64,000 nt of DNA from an uncultured Marinobacterium sp. Its GTDB lineage: Bacteria > Pseudomonadota > Gammaproteobacteria > Pseudomonadales > Balneatricaceae. The position numbers and the translations under genes were made by a program. Below the pieces are notes generated by a model. The model ran no database searches, had not been told where the DNA came from, and saw only the letters and a program-made list of their open reading frames with translations. Within the stretch, counting starts at the first letter, position 1. Every line of letters begins with the position of its first letter. Below, piece by piece: positions 1 through 8,781 of this stretch. The stretch is taken from contig CANMWJ010000001.1 in assembly GCA_947501565.1 (NCBI GenBank), forward strand, positions 372,001 through 436,000. The letters are read 5' to 3'.

Positions 1-43
1 GGCTGTTTTTGTATCTGCAGAGGATGTTTAGCTTAAGTGCGAG

Positions 44-745
44 TTAAACCCCACCCATCACCATAAATACCCGTCCTACAACGTTCAGCCGCTTAAAATG
101 CTCTTCGGAGATAATCTCTTCTATAAAGGTGAGTGAACCCGGATTGTCGCTGGTGATCAGCCAGGTGCCGTCGAGCTGCTGGATGCTGCGTCGAATTCTT
201 AACTCGCTTTCTGCGGCAAAAGCGTAGAGTTTGCCGTGTTGTGGGCTGGTATCCGAGGTGTCGATTAACACGGTATCGCCTTTAAGCAGGCGAGGGGCCA
301 TCTCGTCACTGGTTACCGCGGCGGCGCGGACGTGTTGTGGTTGTACGTTAAAAGGAGCCAGAGTGGCGTTATCAATTCTGATCTTCTTTTCGACCTGATC
401 CATGGTCTGCATTGCCTCTGATTCGCCGGTGTCCATTGGCGCAAAGAAGGGAACAATCACCATAGCGGAGTCAGGGCTATTTGTAACTACGCCAGTAACT
501 TTATTAGTTGTGGTGGGCCGAGACTGAGTGTTTTCCGGACTGCCATAACCAAACAACAGCCACTCTGGCGATACGCCAAGCAATGATGACACCGCCTCAA
601 TACGGCTGCGGCGTGGGGTGGTTTTATCCCGTTCCCACTGCTGCACCGATTGCGGTGAAAGGCTGAGTTTTGCGGCCAGCTCAGACTGATTCAGCCCAGC
701 TTGGGAGCGGGCATGTGCAATGCGTTGGCCGATGGTCATAGTCAT
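44..745 (-). CDS. XRE-family repressor with degenerate S24/LexA-like domain
   Basis: Predicted DNA-binding repressor. An N-terminal helix-turn-helix (residues about 6-60 from the chosen start; core QSELAAKLSLSPQSVQQWE) is joined by a linker to a C-terminal S24 peptidase-like domain ending in SDNPGS. The position where the family has the catalytic serine (GDSM) reads SDEM, and the lysine position reads RIRR, so the Ser-Lys dyad appears lost and self-cleavage is unlikely. The frame runs upstream to 871, but the HTH begins just after the ATGs at 745 and 739, and the upstream stretch overlaps the operator sites, so a start at 745 or 739 is preferred. It is divergent from the small gene at 924, with three matching palindromes between them, as in phage CI-type switches. 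No phage genes lie nearby. The fold is confident; the regulon is unknown. Confidence 0.85.
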   Translation of the reverse strand: MTMTIGQRIAHARSQAGLNQSELAAKLSLSPQSVQQWERDKTTPRRSRIEAVSSLLGVSPEWLLFGYGSPENTQSRPTTTNKVTGVVTNSPDSAMVIVPFFAPMDTGESEAMQTMDQVEKKIRIDNATLAPFNVQPQHVRAAAVTSDEMAPRLLKGDTVLIDTSDTSPQHGKLYAFAAESELRIRRSIQQLDGTWLITSDNPGSLTFIEEIISEEHFKRLNVVGRVFMVMGGV

Positions 746-756
746 GCATGGGAGAT

Positions 757-831
757 TACAAGTATTCCTTGTAGTGTGCATTACAAGAAACCCTTGATAA
801 GTCGTATTCTTGGTTGTAAGTTTTTCTTGTA
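757..831. promoter_or_regulatory. Three palindromic operators between the S24 repressor and the 84-aa gene
   Basis: Three sites share a 6-5-6 geometry. Site 1 is TACAAG-N5-CTTGTA at 757-773, a perfect palindrome. Site 2 is TACAAG-N5-CTTGAT at 782-798. Site 3 is TGTAAG-N5-CTTGTA at 815-831. Centres are 25 and 33 bp apart. The arrangement resembles lambdoid three-part operators and lies between two divergent genes, so binding by the adjacent HTH protein is the natural inference. Sites 1 and 2 lie just upstream of the chosen repressor start, which also argues against the longer frame being translated. Confidence 0.7.
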
Positions 832-923
832 ATTGCTCTCCGTCGTCGTTGCCGGAGAGTTCAAGGATCAAGATTTAAATTTTCAGGATTTAAATAGAAG
901 CAATGGTTCACATGGAGAGTGTT

Positions 924-1178
924 ATGGGCAATGGAGTGCTGCTGGCTGAACCCGTAGGGTTGATGACGGATGCGATGCTGGAGGCCGGTTTGAAACGGGC
1001 CATAGATTACTTCGAGAAGAGGGGATTAAACCCATCGAACTGTTATAAGGATTATCTGGAGCGGCGGGAGTGCTCCTTCAGCTGTCACTGGATGGCGGCG
1101 GAGCTGCAGGCGAACGCTGTGTTGTGGGAAGATCCCACCTATCGAAATTCGCGAATTTTACTGGGAATCGATCCCTGA
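924..1178 (+). CDS. Small conserved-looking protein of unknown function
   Basis: 84 residues from the ATG at 924, chosen because GGAG lies 6 nt upstream; in-frame ATGs at 903 and 912 lack a ribosome binding site. No domain is recognised. The protein is rich in acidic and aromatic residues, with four cysteines or paired residues in the middle (CYKDYLERRECSFSCHW) and no signal peptide or membrane segment. It is divergent from the S24 repressor with three operator-like palindromes between them, so it is probably controlled by that repressor. Its position resembles the first gene opposite a phage-type repressor, but the sequence does not look like a Cro protein. Confidence 0.6.
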   Translation: MGNGVLLAEPVGLMTDAMLEAGLKRAIDYFEKRGLNPSNCYKDYLERRECSFSCHWMAAELQANAVLWEDPTYRNSRILLGIDP

Positions 1179-1382
1179 CCCCGTAGCGATGCTCGGGTTT
1201 TAGGGGCCATTGCGCAGCCATCTTAGATTAAGTTTTTCATACTATTCAGTATCGAATATGTATTGTGTGAATATTGTACAAACGGTTGTTTGACGAAATA
1301 TGCCTGTTAAAACAGTCTCTTAAGAAACCATTCAGTTATTCCGGCTATACTGGGCTCAAACGTTTAGGATGAGTCCAGTCAG

Positions 1383-2003
1383 ATGTTTAGAACACAAAAG
1401 TCCCCCCTTCTTATTCTTCTGTCTCTTACCCTGCTGCTGACAGGATGTTTCTCTACCAATCCGCTGCGTATTCCTGACGAGGAGTGGAAGCAGTTGTCGC
1501 GTGAAGAGCAGATGCGTGCTTACGAAAAACAGGCGGAGCTGGATAAGGTGCGGCTGGAAGCGGAGGCACGTGAACGTGCGGCGCAGATCGAAGCTGAGGC
1601 GCGTAAGCAGCAGGCGCTACTGGAGCTGCGTCAGAACGCTGAATACGGAGATCTGGTGCAGTGTGTTGTGGAGCCGTTGCAGGTTAAGTTTTACAGCAAG
1701 TGGAAACCAGCTCAGCCGTTCGCATTTGATCTGGTACGCGGTGAAACCCGGGAGGTCACCATAGACGATAAACAGGCGCGCTCCAGCACCCGAGCCTGGG
1801 TACGTTTTGATGAGAGTGGCCAGAGGGTATCGCTCTGTTCAAGTGAGCCGGGCCGCTATGGCAGCGGTAACTGTGATAGCCTGCTGGGTACCAGCCGGGA
1901 CTTCCACCGTGGTATTGAACGACAGATAAAGGTCGAAGAGTTTGCGCAGGGCGCAATGCGTTGTGATCTGAAGCCTGAGAGCCGTCGCGGCTACCGCTAT
2001 TGA
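1383..2003 (+). CDS. Putative lipoprotein with charged coiled coil
   Basis: The N-terminus is a lipoprotein signal (hydrophobic LLILLSLTLLLTG, lipobox LLTGC, predicted lipidated cysteine about residue 22). Residues about 35-85 are a highly charged Glu/Arg/Ala heptad-like stretch that should form a coiled coil. The C-terminal half (about 90-206) has paired cysteines and looks like a small beta-rich domain. No family is recognised. It stands alone between the small gene at 924 and the dehydrogenase at 2190. Membrane anchoring is well supported; the role is unknown. Confidence 0.75.
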   Translation: MFRTQKSPLLILLSLTLLLTGCFSTNPLRIPDEEWKQLSREEQMRAYEKQAELDKVRLEAEARERAAQIEAEARKQQALLELRQNAEYGDLVQCVVEPLQVKFYSKWKPAQPFAFDLVRGETREVTIDDKQARSSTRAWVRFDESGQRVSLCSSEPGRYGSGNCDSLLGTSRDFHRGIERQIKVEEFAQGAMRCDLKPESRRGYRY

Positions 2004-2189
2004 AAAAATAAGGGTAAACCCTTGGTTTTTGTTGATCTCCCTTGATAGATACGACAGACTAACCTCAATCTTGCGCAGCCTTTTGGTGCTGAACCGAGTG
2101 TTCATCCGGCTGTAATTTGTTTAGTTATTGCTCGGCCTGTCACAACGCTCTGCGCTTGATCGGATAGGCGGAGTTGAAGGGGAGATCTT

Positions 2190-3611
2190 ATGTTTATCAA
2201 TGGTGAGTGGATTAAAGCGGACAAAACCTTTGCGGTGTACGACCCGGCAACCGGCGAGGAGATTGCGCAGGTGACCGATGGTACGCGTGAAGATGCTAAA
2301 CAGGCGATCGACGCCGCATCTGCTGCACTGCCCGGCTGGTCTGCGCTCACCAACTACCAGCGTTCTGACTACCTGCGCCGCGCTTATGATCTGATGATCG
2401 AGCGTAAGAAAGAGCTGGCGGCCCTGATGACCAAAGAGCAGGGTAAACCGTTTAAGGCGGCGATGGCCGAGGTGCAATACGGCGCTGATTACCTGCTCTG
2501 GTTTGCCGAAGAGGTGAAACGTACCTACGGTGAAACTATCCCTTCTGCACGTCCCGACCAGCGCTTTCTGGTGCAGCACATGCCGATCGGCGTGGTGGGT
2601 GCGGTCACCCCCTGGAACTACCCGATCTCCATGATCACTCGTAAGGTGGCTCCGGCTATCGCGGCGGGTTGTACCATTGTGCTGAAACCGGCGGAGGCTA
2701 CACCGCTGTGTGCCATCGCGATCTTTGAGATTCTGGAAGAGGTGGGTATTCCTGCGGGTGTGGTCAACCTGGTGACTACCAACGATCCTGTGCCGGTGGG
2801 TGAAGAGTTCTGTACCAACCCGATCGTGCGCAAGCTGACCTTTACCGGTTCCACCGCCGTGGGTAAGAAACTGGCACAGGATGCCGCGCCACAGCTGAAA
2901 CGTATCTCCATGGAGCTGGGTGGTCACGCGCCATTTATCGTGTTCGAGGATGCGGATCCTGTACATGCGGCTAAGGGGGCGTCACTGGTGAAATTCCTCA
3001 ACACCGGACAGGCCTGCATCAGCCCGAACCGTATCTTCGTGCAACGTTCGATTCTGGAACCATTCCTGGCCGAGTTTGAAAACCGCGTGAACAAGATGAA
3101 AGCGGGTAACGGTATGGAGCAGGGTGTGAATATCGGCCCGCTGGTGAACGAAGCTGCCGTGAACAAGGTAAACAATCAGGTCGAAGATGCCGTCAGCAAA
3201 GGTGCCAAACTGCATGCCGGTGGTGAGGTACTGCGTGACGGTGGGCTGGATCAGGGCAACTTTTATGCACCAACGCTGCTCAGCGGTGTGACCGAAGAGA
3301 TGCTGATCTATCGCGAGGAGACTTTCGGTCCGGTGGCGGCGGTGATTCCGTTCGATACCCAGGAGGAGGTGTTGGCGATGGCAAACGACACCAACTACGG
3401 ACTGGCAGCATACATCTATACACAGAATATCTCCCGCGCGATGCGTGTCTTTGAAGGGCTGCAGTTCGGTATGGTGGGGATCAACGACATCAACCCAACC
3501 AGCGCCGCTGCGCCGTTCGGTGGTATGAAAGAGAGCGGACTGGGGCGTGAAGGTGCCCGTGAAGGTCTGATGGAGTATTACGAAACCAAACTGGCGGGTA
3601 TCTCAATCTAA
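2190..3611 (+). CDS. NAD(P)-dependent aldehyde dehydrogenase, succinate-semialdehyde type
   Basis: Aldehyde dehydrogenase superfamily, closest in motif to succinate-semialdehyde dehydrogenases (GabD-like), which oxidise succinate semialdehyde to succinate. Visible landmarks are the substrate-channel motif VTPWNYP, the cofactor-loop TFTGSTAVGK, the general-base glutamate in MELGGHAPF (Glu242) and the nucleophile in NTGQACISPNR (Cys276). It is 473 residues, the usual length. The start is the ATG at 2190 after GGGGAG. No aminotransferase partner (gabT) lies next to it, so the physiological substrate is uncertain. A strong terminator follows at 3643. Confidence 0.88.
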   Translation: MFINGEWIKADKTFAVYDPATGEEIAQVTDGTREDAKQAIDAASAALPGWSALTNYQRSDYLRRAYDLMIERKKELAALMTKEQGKPFKAAMAEVQYGADYLLWFAEEVKRTYGETIPSARPDQRFLVQHMPIGVVGAVTPWNYPISMITRKVAPAIAAGCTIVLKPAEATPLCAIAIFEILEEVGIPAGVVNLVTTNDPVPVGEEFCTNPIVRKLTFTGSTAVGKKLAQDAAPQLKRISMELGGHAPFIVFEDADPVHAAKGASLVKFLNTGQACISPNRIFVQRSILEPFLAEFENRVNKMKAGNGMEQGVNIGPLVNEAAVNKVNNQVEDAVSKGAKLHAGGEVLRDGGLDQGNFYAPTLLSGVTEEMLIYREETFGPVAAVIPFDTQEEVLAMANDTNYGLAAYIYTQNISRAMRVFEGLQFGMVGINDINPTSAAAPFGGMKESGLGREGAREGLMEYYETKLAGISI

Positions 3612-3642
3612 AAAACAAGCACCGTTTGTACGTTAGTAACAC

Positions 3643-3697
3643 AACCCGGTAACAGCGCTTTTCCGCAACGGAACCGCTAGCTGTTATCGGGTTTTTA
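3643..3697 (+). terminator. Rho-independent terminator after the aldehyde dehydrogenase
   Basis: A 14-bp outer stem (AACCCGGTAACAGC paired with GCTGTTATCGGGTT, one G-T wobble) encloses a second perfect hairpin (TTCCG-caa-CGGAA), followed by a short T run. Confidence 0.85.
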
Positions 3698-3869
3698 GAT
3701 TGCGCTTAGCAGGCACTAAACGAAGAGGTTTTGGCTGTTTACACAGTTGAATTTGCCACCCTCATCATGCACTATCGTGATCTGCTAAATTTTCAGACGA
3801 GCATTCAATAATAGTCTGATTATTCCCTGCAAAGAGTGCGCGGGTTATGCGTGTTGGAGTTGTCATCCC

Positions 3870-6506
3870 TTGAGCAGTTACAAGGCGTTTCCACGTTTTA
3901 TCGGCGCGAACAGTGTTATCTCTTCGTTTCTACTGCCGGTCGGCATTATCTTTTTCCTCTCTGTTCTGTCCGTGGGTTATCTGTGGATCAGCAACGAACA
4001 CCAGAAACTGGATGAAGAGAACCAGCGCTACGCGGACGAATACCTGAAGAATCAGAAAGCGGTGTTGCGCTCCGAAGTGGAACGGGTCAAAGCGGCTCTG
4101 TTGCGTGAGAAAGCCAAGGCTGAAACAGAGCTGGAAAATACGCTGCGCGCCCGCGTTCAGGATGCACATCGCATCGCCAGTGGTATCTACGCACGCAATA
4201 AAGAGCAGTTTTCCGATGAGATCATCAAGCAGATGATCGTGTCCGCGTTGTCTGAGTTAAGGGTAAGTAACGGGCGCGGTTATTACTTCATCAACTCCCT
4301 CAACGGTGTGCAGCACCTTTATCCGCCTAACCCTTCCAAAGAGGGTAAACATGCCCGCGAGATCTTCTCCGAACAGGGGCAAGCTGTGGTTGAGATGATC
4401 GTTGGTGTGGCGCGGGAGAAAAACGAAGGGTTTGTCAGCTATACCTGGCCGCGCCCAGGTTATAACGACGCCATGAATCACCGTAAATACAGCTACGTAA
4501 AGTTGTTTGAGCCCTACGGTTGGATTTTAGGGACGGGGGATTACCTCGATGCGGTGGAGAACGATATTCAGGAGCGGGTTTTCCGCCAGATCTCCGAAGT
4601 CACTTACGGCCTGAACGATGAGGGTTATTTCTTCATCAACTCCTATAAAGGCGATCTCTACGTTACCAACGGCAAATACTTCGGCGGTGAGCGCAACATC
4701 TGGAATGTAGAGGATGCGCGCGGTACCAAGGTGGTTCAGGAAAACGCCCGTCTGGCGCAGATCCATCCCGAAGGGGCGTTCAGCCGCTATATCTGGAAGA
4801 AAAATGACGGCAGCGAAGGGGAGAAGATTGCCTTCGTACTGGGGATGGACGAGTGGAATATCTTCATCGGCACCGGGGCCTATCTGGATACAATGCAGAA
4901 GGAGATCACCCGTCGAGAAGCCGCGCTCAACGCGCAGGTACGCAACCGGATCGCCAGCGCGCTCAGTGTGCTGGTCATCGCGCTGGTCGTAGTGGTTCTG
5001 GCGATGTTGCTGATCGCCCGCAAGCTCTCACGTAACCTGCAGTTGTTCCAGAACAGTTTTGAACGTTCGGTGGATACGCGTATCCGCATCGATACCGATG
5101 CGCTCTACTTTAATGAGTTTAAACAGTTAGCCTCCAGCGCCAACCATATGATTGACGGCCTGAATGCACAGGCGGAGGAGTTGCGCCATCGGGTGTTCCA
5201 CGACCACCTGACCTCGCTGCCAAACCGCCTGCACGGTGCCAGCCATTTGGAGTATATGATCGAGCGTTCACTGAACAGCAACGACATCATCGCACTGCTG
5301 TTTATCGATCTGGATAACTTTAAAGAGATCAATGACTCCCTTGGCCACTCTGCCGGCGACGAGCTACTGCAGCAGGTCTCTCTGCGTCTGCAGGAGGCGG
5401 TGCGCGATGAGGACAAAGTGGCCCGCCTGGGTGGTGACGAGTTTACGGTGATCACCGGGCTGCTCGGTAAACGTAGCGATGCCGAGGTGATCGCCAATAA
5501 GATCCTGCAGGTGTTCAGGCAACCGTTCGTGCTGGAAGATACCGAGTTGCATGTGACTGCCAGTGTGGGTATCAGTCTGTTCCCGGACGATGGCAGCGAT
5601 GCAGAGATCCTGCTGCGTAACGCCGACTCGGCGATGTACGAAGCTAAACGTGACGGCCGCAACGGGTATCGTTTCTATACGCCGGATATGACCATCGAGG
5701 TCTGCGAACGGGTATTGATGACCGATGAGCTGCGCGAGGCGATCGATCAGCAGCAGTTTGAGCTGCACTACCAGCCACAGATCTGCTTGACCACCGGGGA
5801 GGTGATCGGAGCCGAGGCGCTGGTGCGCTGGCGTCATCCGGAGAAGGGACTGATCCCACCCAACAAGTTTATTCCGTACGCTGAGTCCAGCGGACAGATT
5901 GCGCAGATCGGTGAATGGGTACTGACCGAAGCCTGCAGCCGGATGGCGCAGTGGCGCGAGCAGGGATTCCATCTCAGAAAGGTGGCGGTGAACATCTCCA
6001 ACCAGCAGCTACGTCGACAGTCTCTGGTGGCGATGGTGCAGGCAGCACTGGATAAGACCGATTGTGATCCGTTGGCGTTGGAGCTGGAGATCACCGAAAG
6101 TACGTTGATGGAAAACCCGGACGAGATGGGTGAAGAGCTGGCCGAGCTGAAGGCGCTGGGTGTGAGCCTGGCGATCGATGACTTCGGTACTGGGTACTCA
6201 TCGCTGAGTTATCTGAAGCAGCTGCCGATCAATAAGCTGAAGATCGACCGCTCCTTTATCCGCGATCTGCATGAAGATCCGAACGATCGCGCCATCACCC
6301 GTGCGATTATCGCGATGGGGCGCAGTCTGAATCTGACGGTTATTGCGGAAGGGGTGGAGTATGCTTCTCAGCTCTCATTCCTGGCAAATGAGGAGTGTCA
6401 GCAGGTGCAGGGATTCTTCTACAGCAAACCGCTGCAGGAGACGGAGTTTCTTGCTTACCTGCAGGAGCATAAATCCCGGCGTGAAGAGATGGCGGAGTGG
6501 ATCTGA
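3870..6506 (+). CDS. Membrane c-di-GMP enzyme: double Cache, HAMP, GGDEF, EAL
   Basis: Sensor protein predicted to make and/or degrade cyclic di-GMP. Order: TM helix (about 17-42), coiled coil rich in Glu/Arg/Lys (45-100), two Cache repeats (about 100-225 and 230-350, both with GYYFINS/GYFFINS and WILGTGDYLD/WNIFIGTGAYLD motifs), TM helix (about 362-385), HAMP-like linker, GGDEF domain with intact GGDEF at 521-525 and an RxxD inhibitory site (RDED) five residues before it, and EAL domain with intact EAL at 649-651 plus DDFGTGYSSL. Both catalytic domains look competent. The start is TTG at 3870 with GGAG about 11 nt upstream; no better start is in frame. The Cache pair suggests sensing of a small periplasmic metabolite. 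Two PilZ receptors lie 6.4 kb downstream, but there is no operon link. Confidence 0.92.
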   Translation: MSSYKAFPRFIGANSVISSFLLPVGIIFFLSVLSVGYLWISNEHQKLDEENQRYADEYLKNQKAVLRSEVERVKAALLREKAKAETELENTLRARVQDAHRIASGIYARNKEQFSDEIIKQMIVSALSELRVSNGRGYYFINSLNGVQHLYPPNPSKEGKHAREIFSEQGQAVVEMIVGVAREKNEGFVSYTWPRPGYNDAMNHRKYSYVKLFEPYGWILGTGDYLDAVENDIQERVFRQISEVTYGLNDEGYFFINSYKGDLYVTNGKYFGGERNIWNVEDARGTKVVQENARLAQIHPEGAFSRYIWKKNDGSEGEKIAFVLGMDEWNIFIGTGAYLDTMQKEITRREAALNAQVRNRIASALSVLVIALVVVVLAMLLIARKLSRNLQLFQNSFERSVDTRIRIDTDALYFNEFKQLASSANHMIDGLNAQAEELRHRVFHDHLTSLPNRLHGASHLEYMIERSLNSNDIIALLFIDLDNFKEINDSLGHSAGDELLQQVSLRLQEAVRDEDKVARLGGDEFTVITGLLGKRSDAEVIANKILQVFRQPFVLEDTELHVTASVGISLFPDDGSDAEILLRNADSAMYEAKRDGRNGYRFYTPDMTIEVCERVLMTDELREAIDQQQFELHYQPQICLTTGEVIGAEALVRWRHPEKGLIPPNKFIPYAESSGQIAQIGEWVLTEACSRMAQWREQGFHLRKVAVNISNQQLRRQSLVAMVQAALDKTDCDPLALELEITESTLMENPDEMGEELAELKALGVSLAIDDFGTGYSSLSYLKQLPINKLKIDRSFIRDLHEDPNDRAITRAIIAMGRSLNLTVIAEGVEYASQLSFLANEECQQVQGFFYSKPLQETEFLAYLQEHKSRREEMAEWI

Positions 6507-6553
6507 GCACCTCCGCCAGTGTATGAGATACGCTTGAGGTTACTTATTCCTTG

Positions 6554-6925
6554 TTAGTCCTCGTTGCCGTCGATCCAGTGCAGGGCCTGCAGGAACTGCG
6601 CTTCGGTGAAGTGCTTGGTTTCACCTTTTATCAGGCCTTCGGCCACTTTCAGCAACCAGTCTACCCATTCGCTGCCACCAACAACCGCCAGACGGATAAA
6701 GTCGTTGCGGTGCGCCAGGCCAAACTTCAGGTCTTCCCACAGCGCTTCCGCTTCAAAACCGGTAAAGCCGTGATCGAGGTAAAGCAGGACGCGCACGCCA
6801 CCGTGAGCCGCCACTTTCTCTTCCATCTGTGGGATAAAGGTTTCCTGATAATCCTTGGCGGTCAGCGTCTCAGTCGCCTGAACCACAATAATATCGCCCG
6901 CGGTTTCCGGTAGTACGTAAAGCAT
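6554..6925 (-). CDS. STAS/SpoIIAA-like protein
   Basis: 123 residues matching the SpoIIAA-like/SEC14-type STAS fold family: a short N-terminal strand region, then VRVLLYLDHGFTGFEAEALWEDLKFGL and a C-terminal helix with the conserved RLAVVGGSEWVDWL segment. These proteins are soluble and of uncertain function; some are proposed to bind lipids or act as anti-anti-sigma-like partners. The gene stands alone, convergent with the c-di-GMP enzyme. Confidence 0.75.
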   Translation of the reverse strand: MLYVLPETAGDIIVVQATETLTAKDYQETFIPQMEEKVAAHGGVRVLLYLDHGFTGFEAEALWEDLKFGLAHRNDFIRLAVVGGSEWVDWLLKVAEGLIKGETKHFTEAQFLQALHWIDGNED

Positions 6926-7091
6926 GGAGATGGCCTTTTATTGGTGTGATGGTGGCGCATTATAATCGCTTTCGCCGATGCCCGGCAGTGCTGAGCGTGC
7001 GCCTTGTGGTTGTTTATTGCGCATCGCGGTGCTTAGTTGCAACGGGTTGTTTCTGGTATAGTGCTTCCCCTCACCAACACCGAGCGACCTG

Positions 7092-7565
7092 ATGAACTAC
7101 ATCCCATTTTCTGAATACAAAAAAGCCTGGATCTTCCGTCACCGCGACCTGCCGATCACTCCTGAAGATCTGGAGCAGATCAAACCGATGACCGAACGTC
7201 GCTCCGAAGAGGTCTGGGCGCAGAATGTATGTAAGGAAGGGACTCACCACATCCATTTCACCAGCAAAGACTGGCCGGCACAGAAGGGTATCTGGACTGA
7301 GAGTGGCAGCTGGCAGGGCGCCTGGGACAGCGAAGATCCGGCGTTACCGGAAGAGCTGGCGGCGTTCATGCAGTGGGATGACAACACGGTGGTTTATTTC
7401 TGCTACGAGGCAGAACATGTCATCCAGACCACCTGGGGTGTGTTTAAGCGCAGCTGGAAAAACTTCCTGTTTATGGACGACGGTCCGTTGCTGATCGGCA
7501 GAAAGCGCAAAGAGGTGGCGCAGTTCTTTGAGAACGGCCAGTTCAAGCTGGGCAAACGCCCTTAA
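7092..7565 (+). CDS. DUF2947 family protein
   Basis: 157 residues beginning MNYIPFSEYKKAWIFRHRDLP and rich in tryptophan and aromatic residues, recognised as the DUF2947 family found in marine gammaproteobacteria. There is no signal peptide or membrane segment. The function is unknown. It is a single gene, followed directly by a cluster of dispersed palindromic repeats. Confidence 0.75.
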   Translation: MNYIPFSEYKKAWIFRHRDLPITPEDLEQIKPMTERRSEEVWAQNVCKEGTHHIHFTSKDWPAQKGIWTESGSWQGAWDSEDPALPEELAAFMQWDDNTVVYFCYEAEHVIQTTWGVFKRSWKNFLFMDDGPLLIGRKRKEVAQFFENGQFKLGKRP

Positions 7566-7592
7566 GCAACTTCACTCTATTCATCGCGACAT

Positions 7593-7761
7593 GTTGGGCA
7601 TTGCGTTGCAATGGCCAACCTACAACTCGCGATTGGTTCTCGCGCTTTGCGTGGGAACGCGTATAGCCTCACCGTAGGTTGGCCATCGCGCAGCGATGCC
7701 CAACAACATCTGGATGAACAAAACTGATGTTGGGAGTCGCTGGCGCTCGTCACCAACCTAC
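7593..7761. repeat. Palindromic repeat cluster A (three copies)
   Basis: Three copies of the dispersed GTAGGTTGG...CCCAAC element: 7593-7623 (inverted, CATTGCGTTGCAATG core), 7674-7704 (CATCGCGCAGCGATG core) and 7729-7761 (inverted, GAGTCGCTGGCGCTCG core). Between the first two lies TCTCGCGCTTTGCGTGGGAACGC, resembling another common gammaproteobacterial palindrome (CACGCTCTGCGTGGG type). The last copy overlaps the 3' end of the LysR gene by a few bases. Confidence 0.85.
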
Positions 7762-8666
7762 GGGTTATGTGGGGTGTTATTGATATGCGCGTCCACCTGC
7801 CGCTGGATCGCTTCGCCTAAACAACGGGTTGCGCGCCCCGCGTAATCTCCCTTGCTATACACCAGATAGAGCTGCACCTGGCGCTCGCCCCCTTCATGCA
7901 TCTCCAACGTTTTTAAGCGGCCGTCGGCCAGCTCCCGTTGGATCTTCAACTCCGGAAACCAGGCGTAACCCAGCCCTTTGCAGGCGGCTTCAATCGCCGT
8001 GGTCTGGTTGCTGAGGGTGAGGCGCTGCTGCGCACCGAGCCAACCAGCGTCGGTGCGGCGGGGGCCGGAATCGCGAATCACCAGCTGGCGGTGCTGGCGC
8101 AGATCCTGATAGTTCACCGTACGCTCCAGCTGATGCAACGGATGCTCAGGATGGGCGACGGCAAGAAAGCGGATCTGCAGCAGCGGATCAGCCAGAAAGC
8201 CGGGCGGCACCTGACCGGTGATCGCCAGATCCACACTGCGTGAGAGCAGGGCATCGTGGGTGCCGCTCAGCACGGTTTCCTGCACATCCACCCGCGTATG
8301 GGGCGCCTGTTCACTGAACTCGCTGAGCGCTTCCAATAGCAGCCAGGGTGGGAACAGCGTCTCCATCGCCATGCTGATCTCCGCTTCCCACTGTTGTTCG
8401 AACTGATGCGCCAGCGCTTCGATGTTGGCCGCTTCCTGTACCAGGACTTTCGCCCGTTGCACCAGTACCTGACCGGCGGGGGTGAGTTCCGCTTTGCGTC
8501 CCTGAATCGCCAGCACGGCAATGCCGAGGCTGCTCTCCAGTTTCTGGATCGCATAGCTGACCGCCGACTGACTTTTATTCAGCGCTTCTGCCGCCTGAGC
8601 GTAACCGCCGTGATCCACCACCGCGATCAACGCTTGCCACTGTTCCAGTGAAACCTGTGTTTTCAT
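7758..8666 (-). CDS. LysR-family regulator, YhaJ-like
   Basis: 302 residues with an N-terminal winged HTH (QAAEALNKSQSAVSYAIQKLE, about 18-40) and the LysR effector-binding domain (about 90-290). It is divergent from an azoR-yqjG-pirin operon. E. coli has the LysR gene yhaJ beside yqjG and the pirin gene yhaK, so this is a rearranged version of the same set. The likely role is sensing quinones or electrophilic aromatics and controlling the divergent operon. Two palindromes lie in the shared promoter region. Orthology to YhaJ is inferred from context and general similarity. Confidence 0.85.
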   Translation of the reverse strand: MKTQVSLEQWQALIAVVDHGGYAQAAEALNKSQSAVSYAIQKLESSLGIAVLAIQGRKAELTPAGQVLVQRAKVLVQEAANIEALAHQFEQQWEAEISMAMETLFPPWLLLEALSEFSEQAPHTRVDVQETVLSGTHDALLSRSVDLAITGQVPPGFLADPLLQIRFLAVAHPEHPLHQLERTVNYQDLRQHRQLVIRDSGPRRTDAGWLGAQQRLTLSNQTTAIEAACKGLGYAWFPELKIQRELADGRLKTLEMHEGGERQVQLYLVYSKGDYAGRATRCLGEAIQRQVDAHINNTPHNP

Positions 8667-8713
8667 CTTATTTATCTAAAAAACTGATAATACTGTCTAT
8701 ATTTTTGCGCTGT

Positions 8714-8757
8714 TTAATCGGATTAATCAATACGAAAATGGTTCTCAACTTAAGAAC
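8714..8757. promoter_or_regulatory. Candidate LysR-type operators before azoR
   Basis: TTAATC-G-GATTAA at 8714-8726 is a perfect palindrome. GTTCT-N7-AGAAC at 8741-8757 is a second inverted repeat, just upstream of the azoR ribosome binding site (GGAG at 8770). Both lie between the divergent LysR gene and azoR, the usual place for LysR activation and repression sites. Confidence 0.5.
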
Positions 8758-8781
8758 ACACCCGGTCTTGGAGAATTATTG

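Noticed and set aside
44-1178. Prophage beginning at the window edge
   Set aside because: The repressor and operator triplet look phage-like, but the next genes are a lipoprotein and metabolic or signalling genes, with no phage structural or replication gene.
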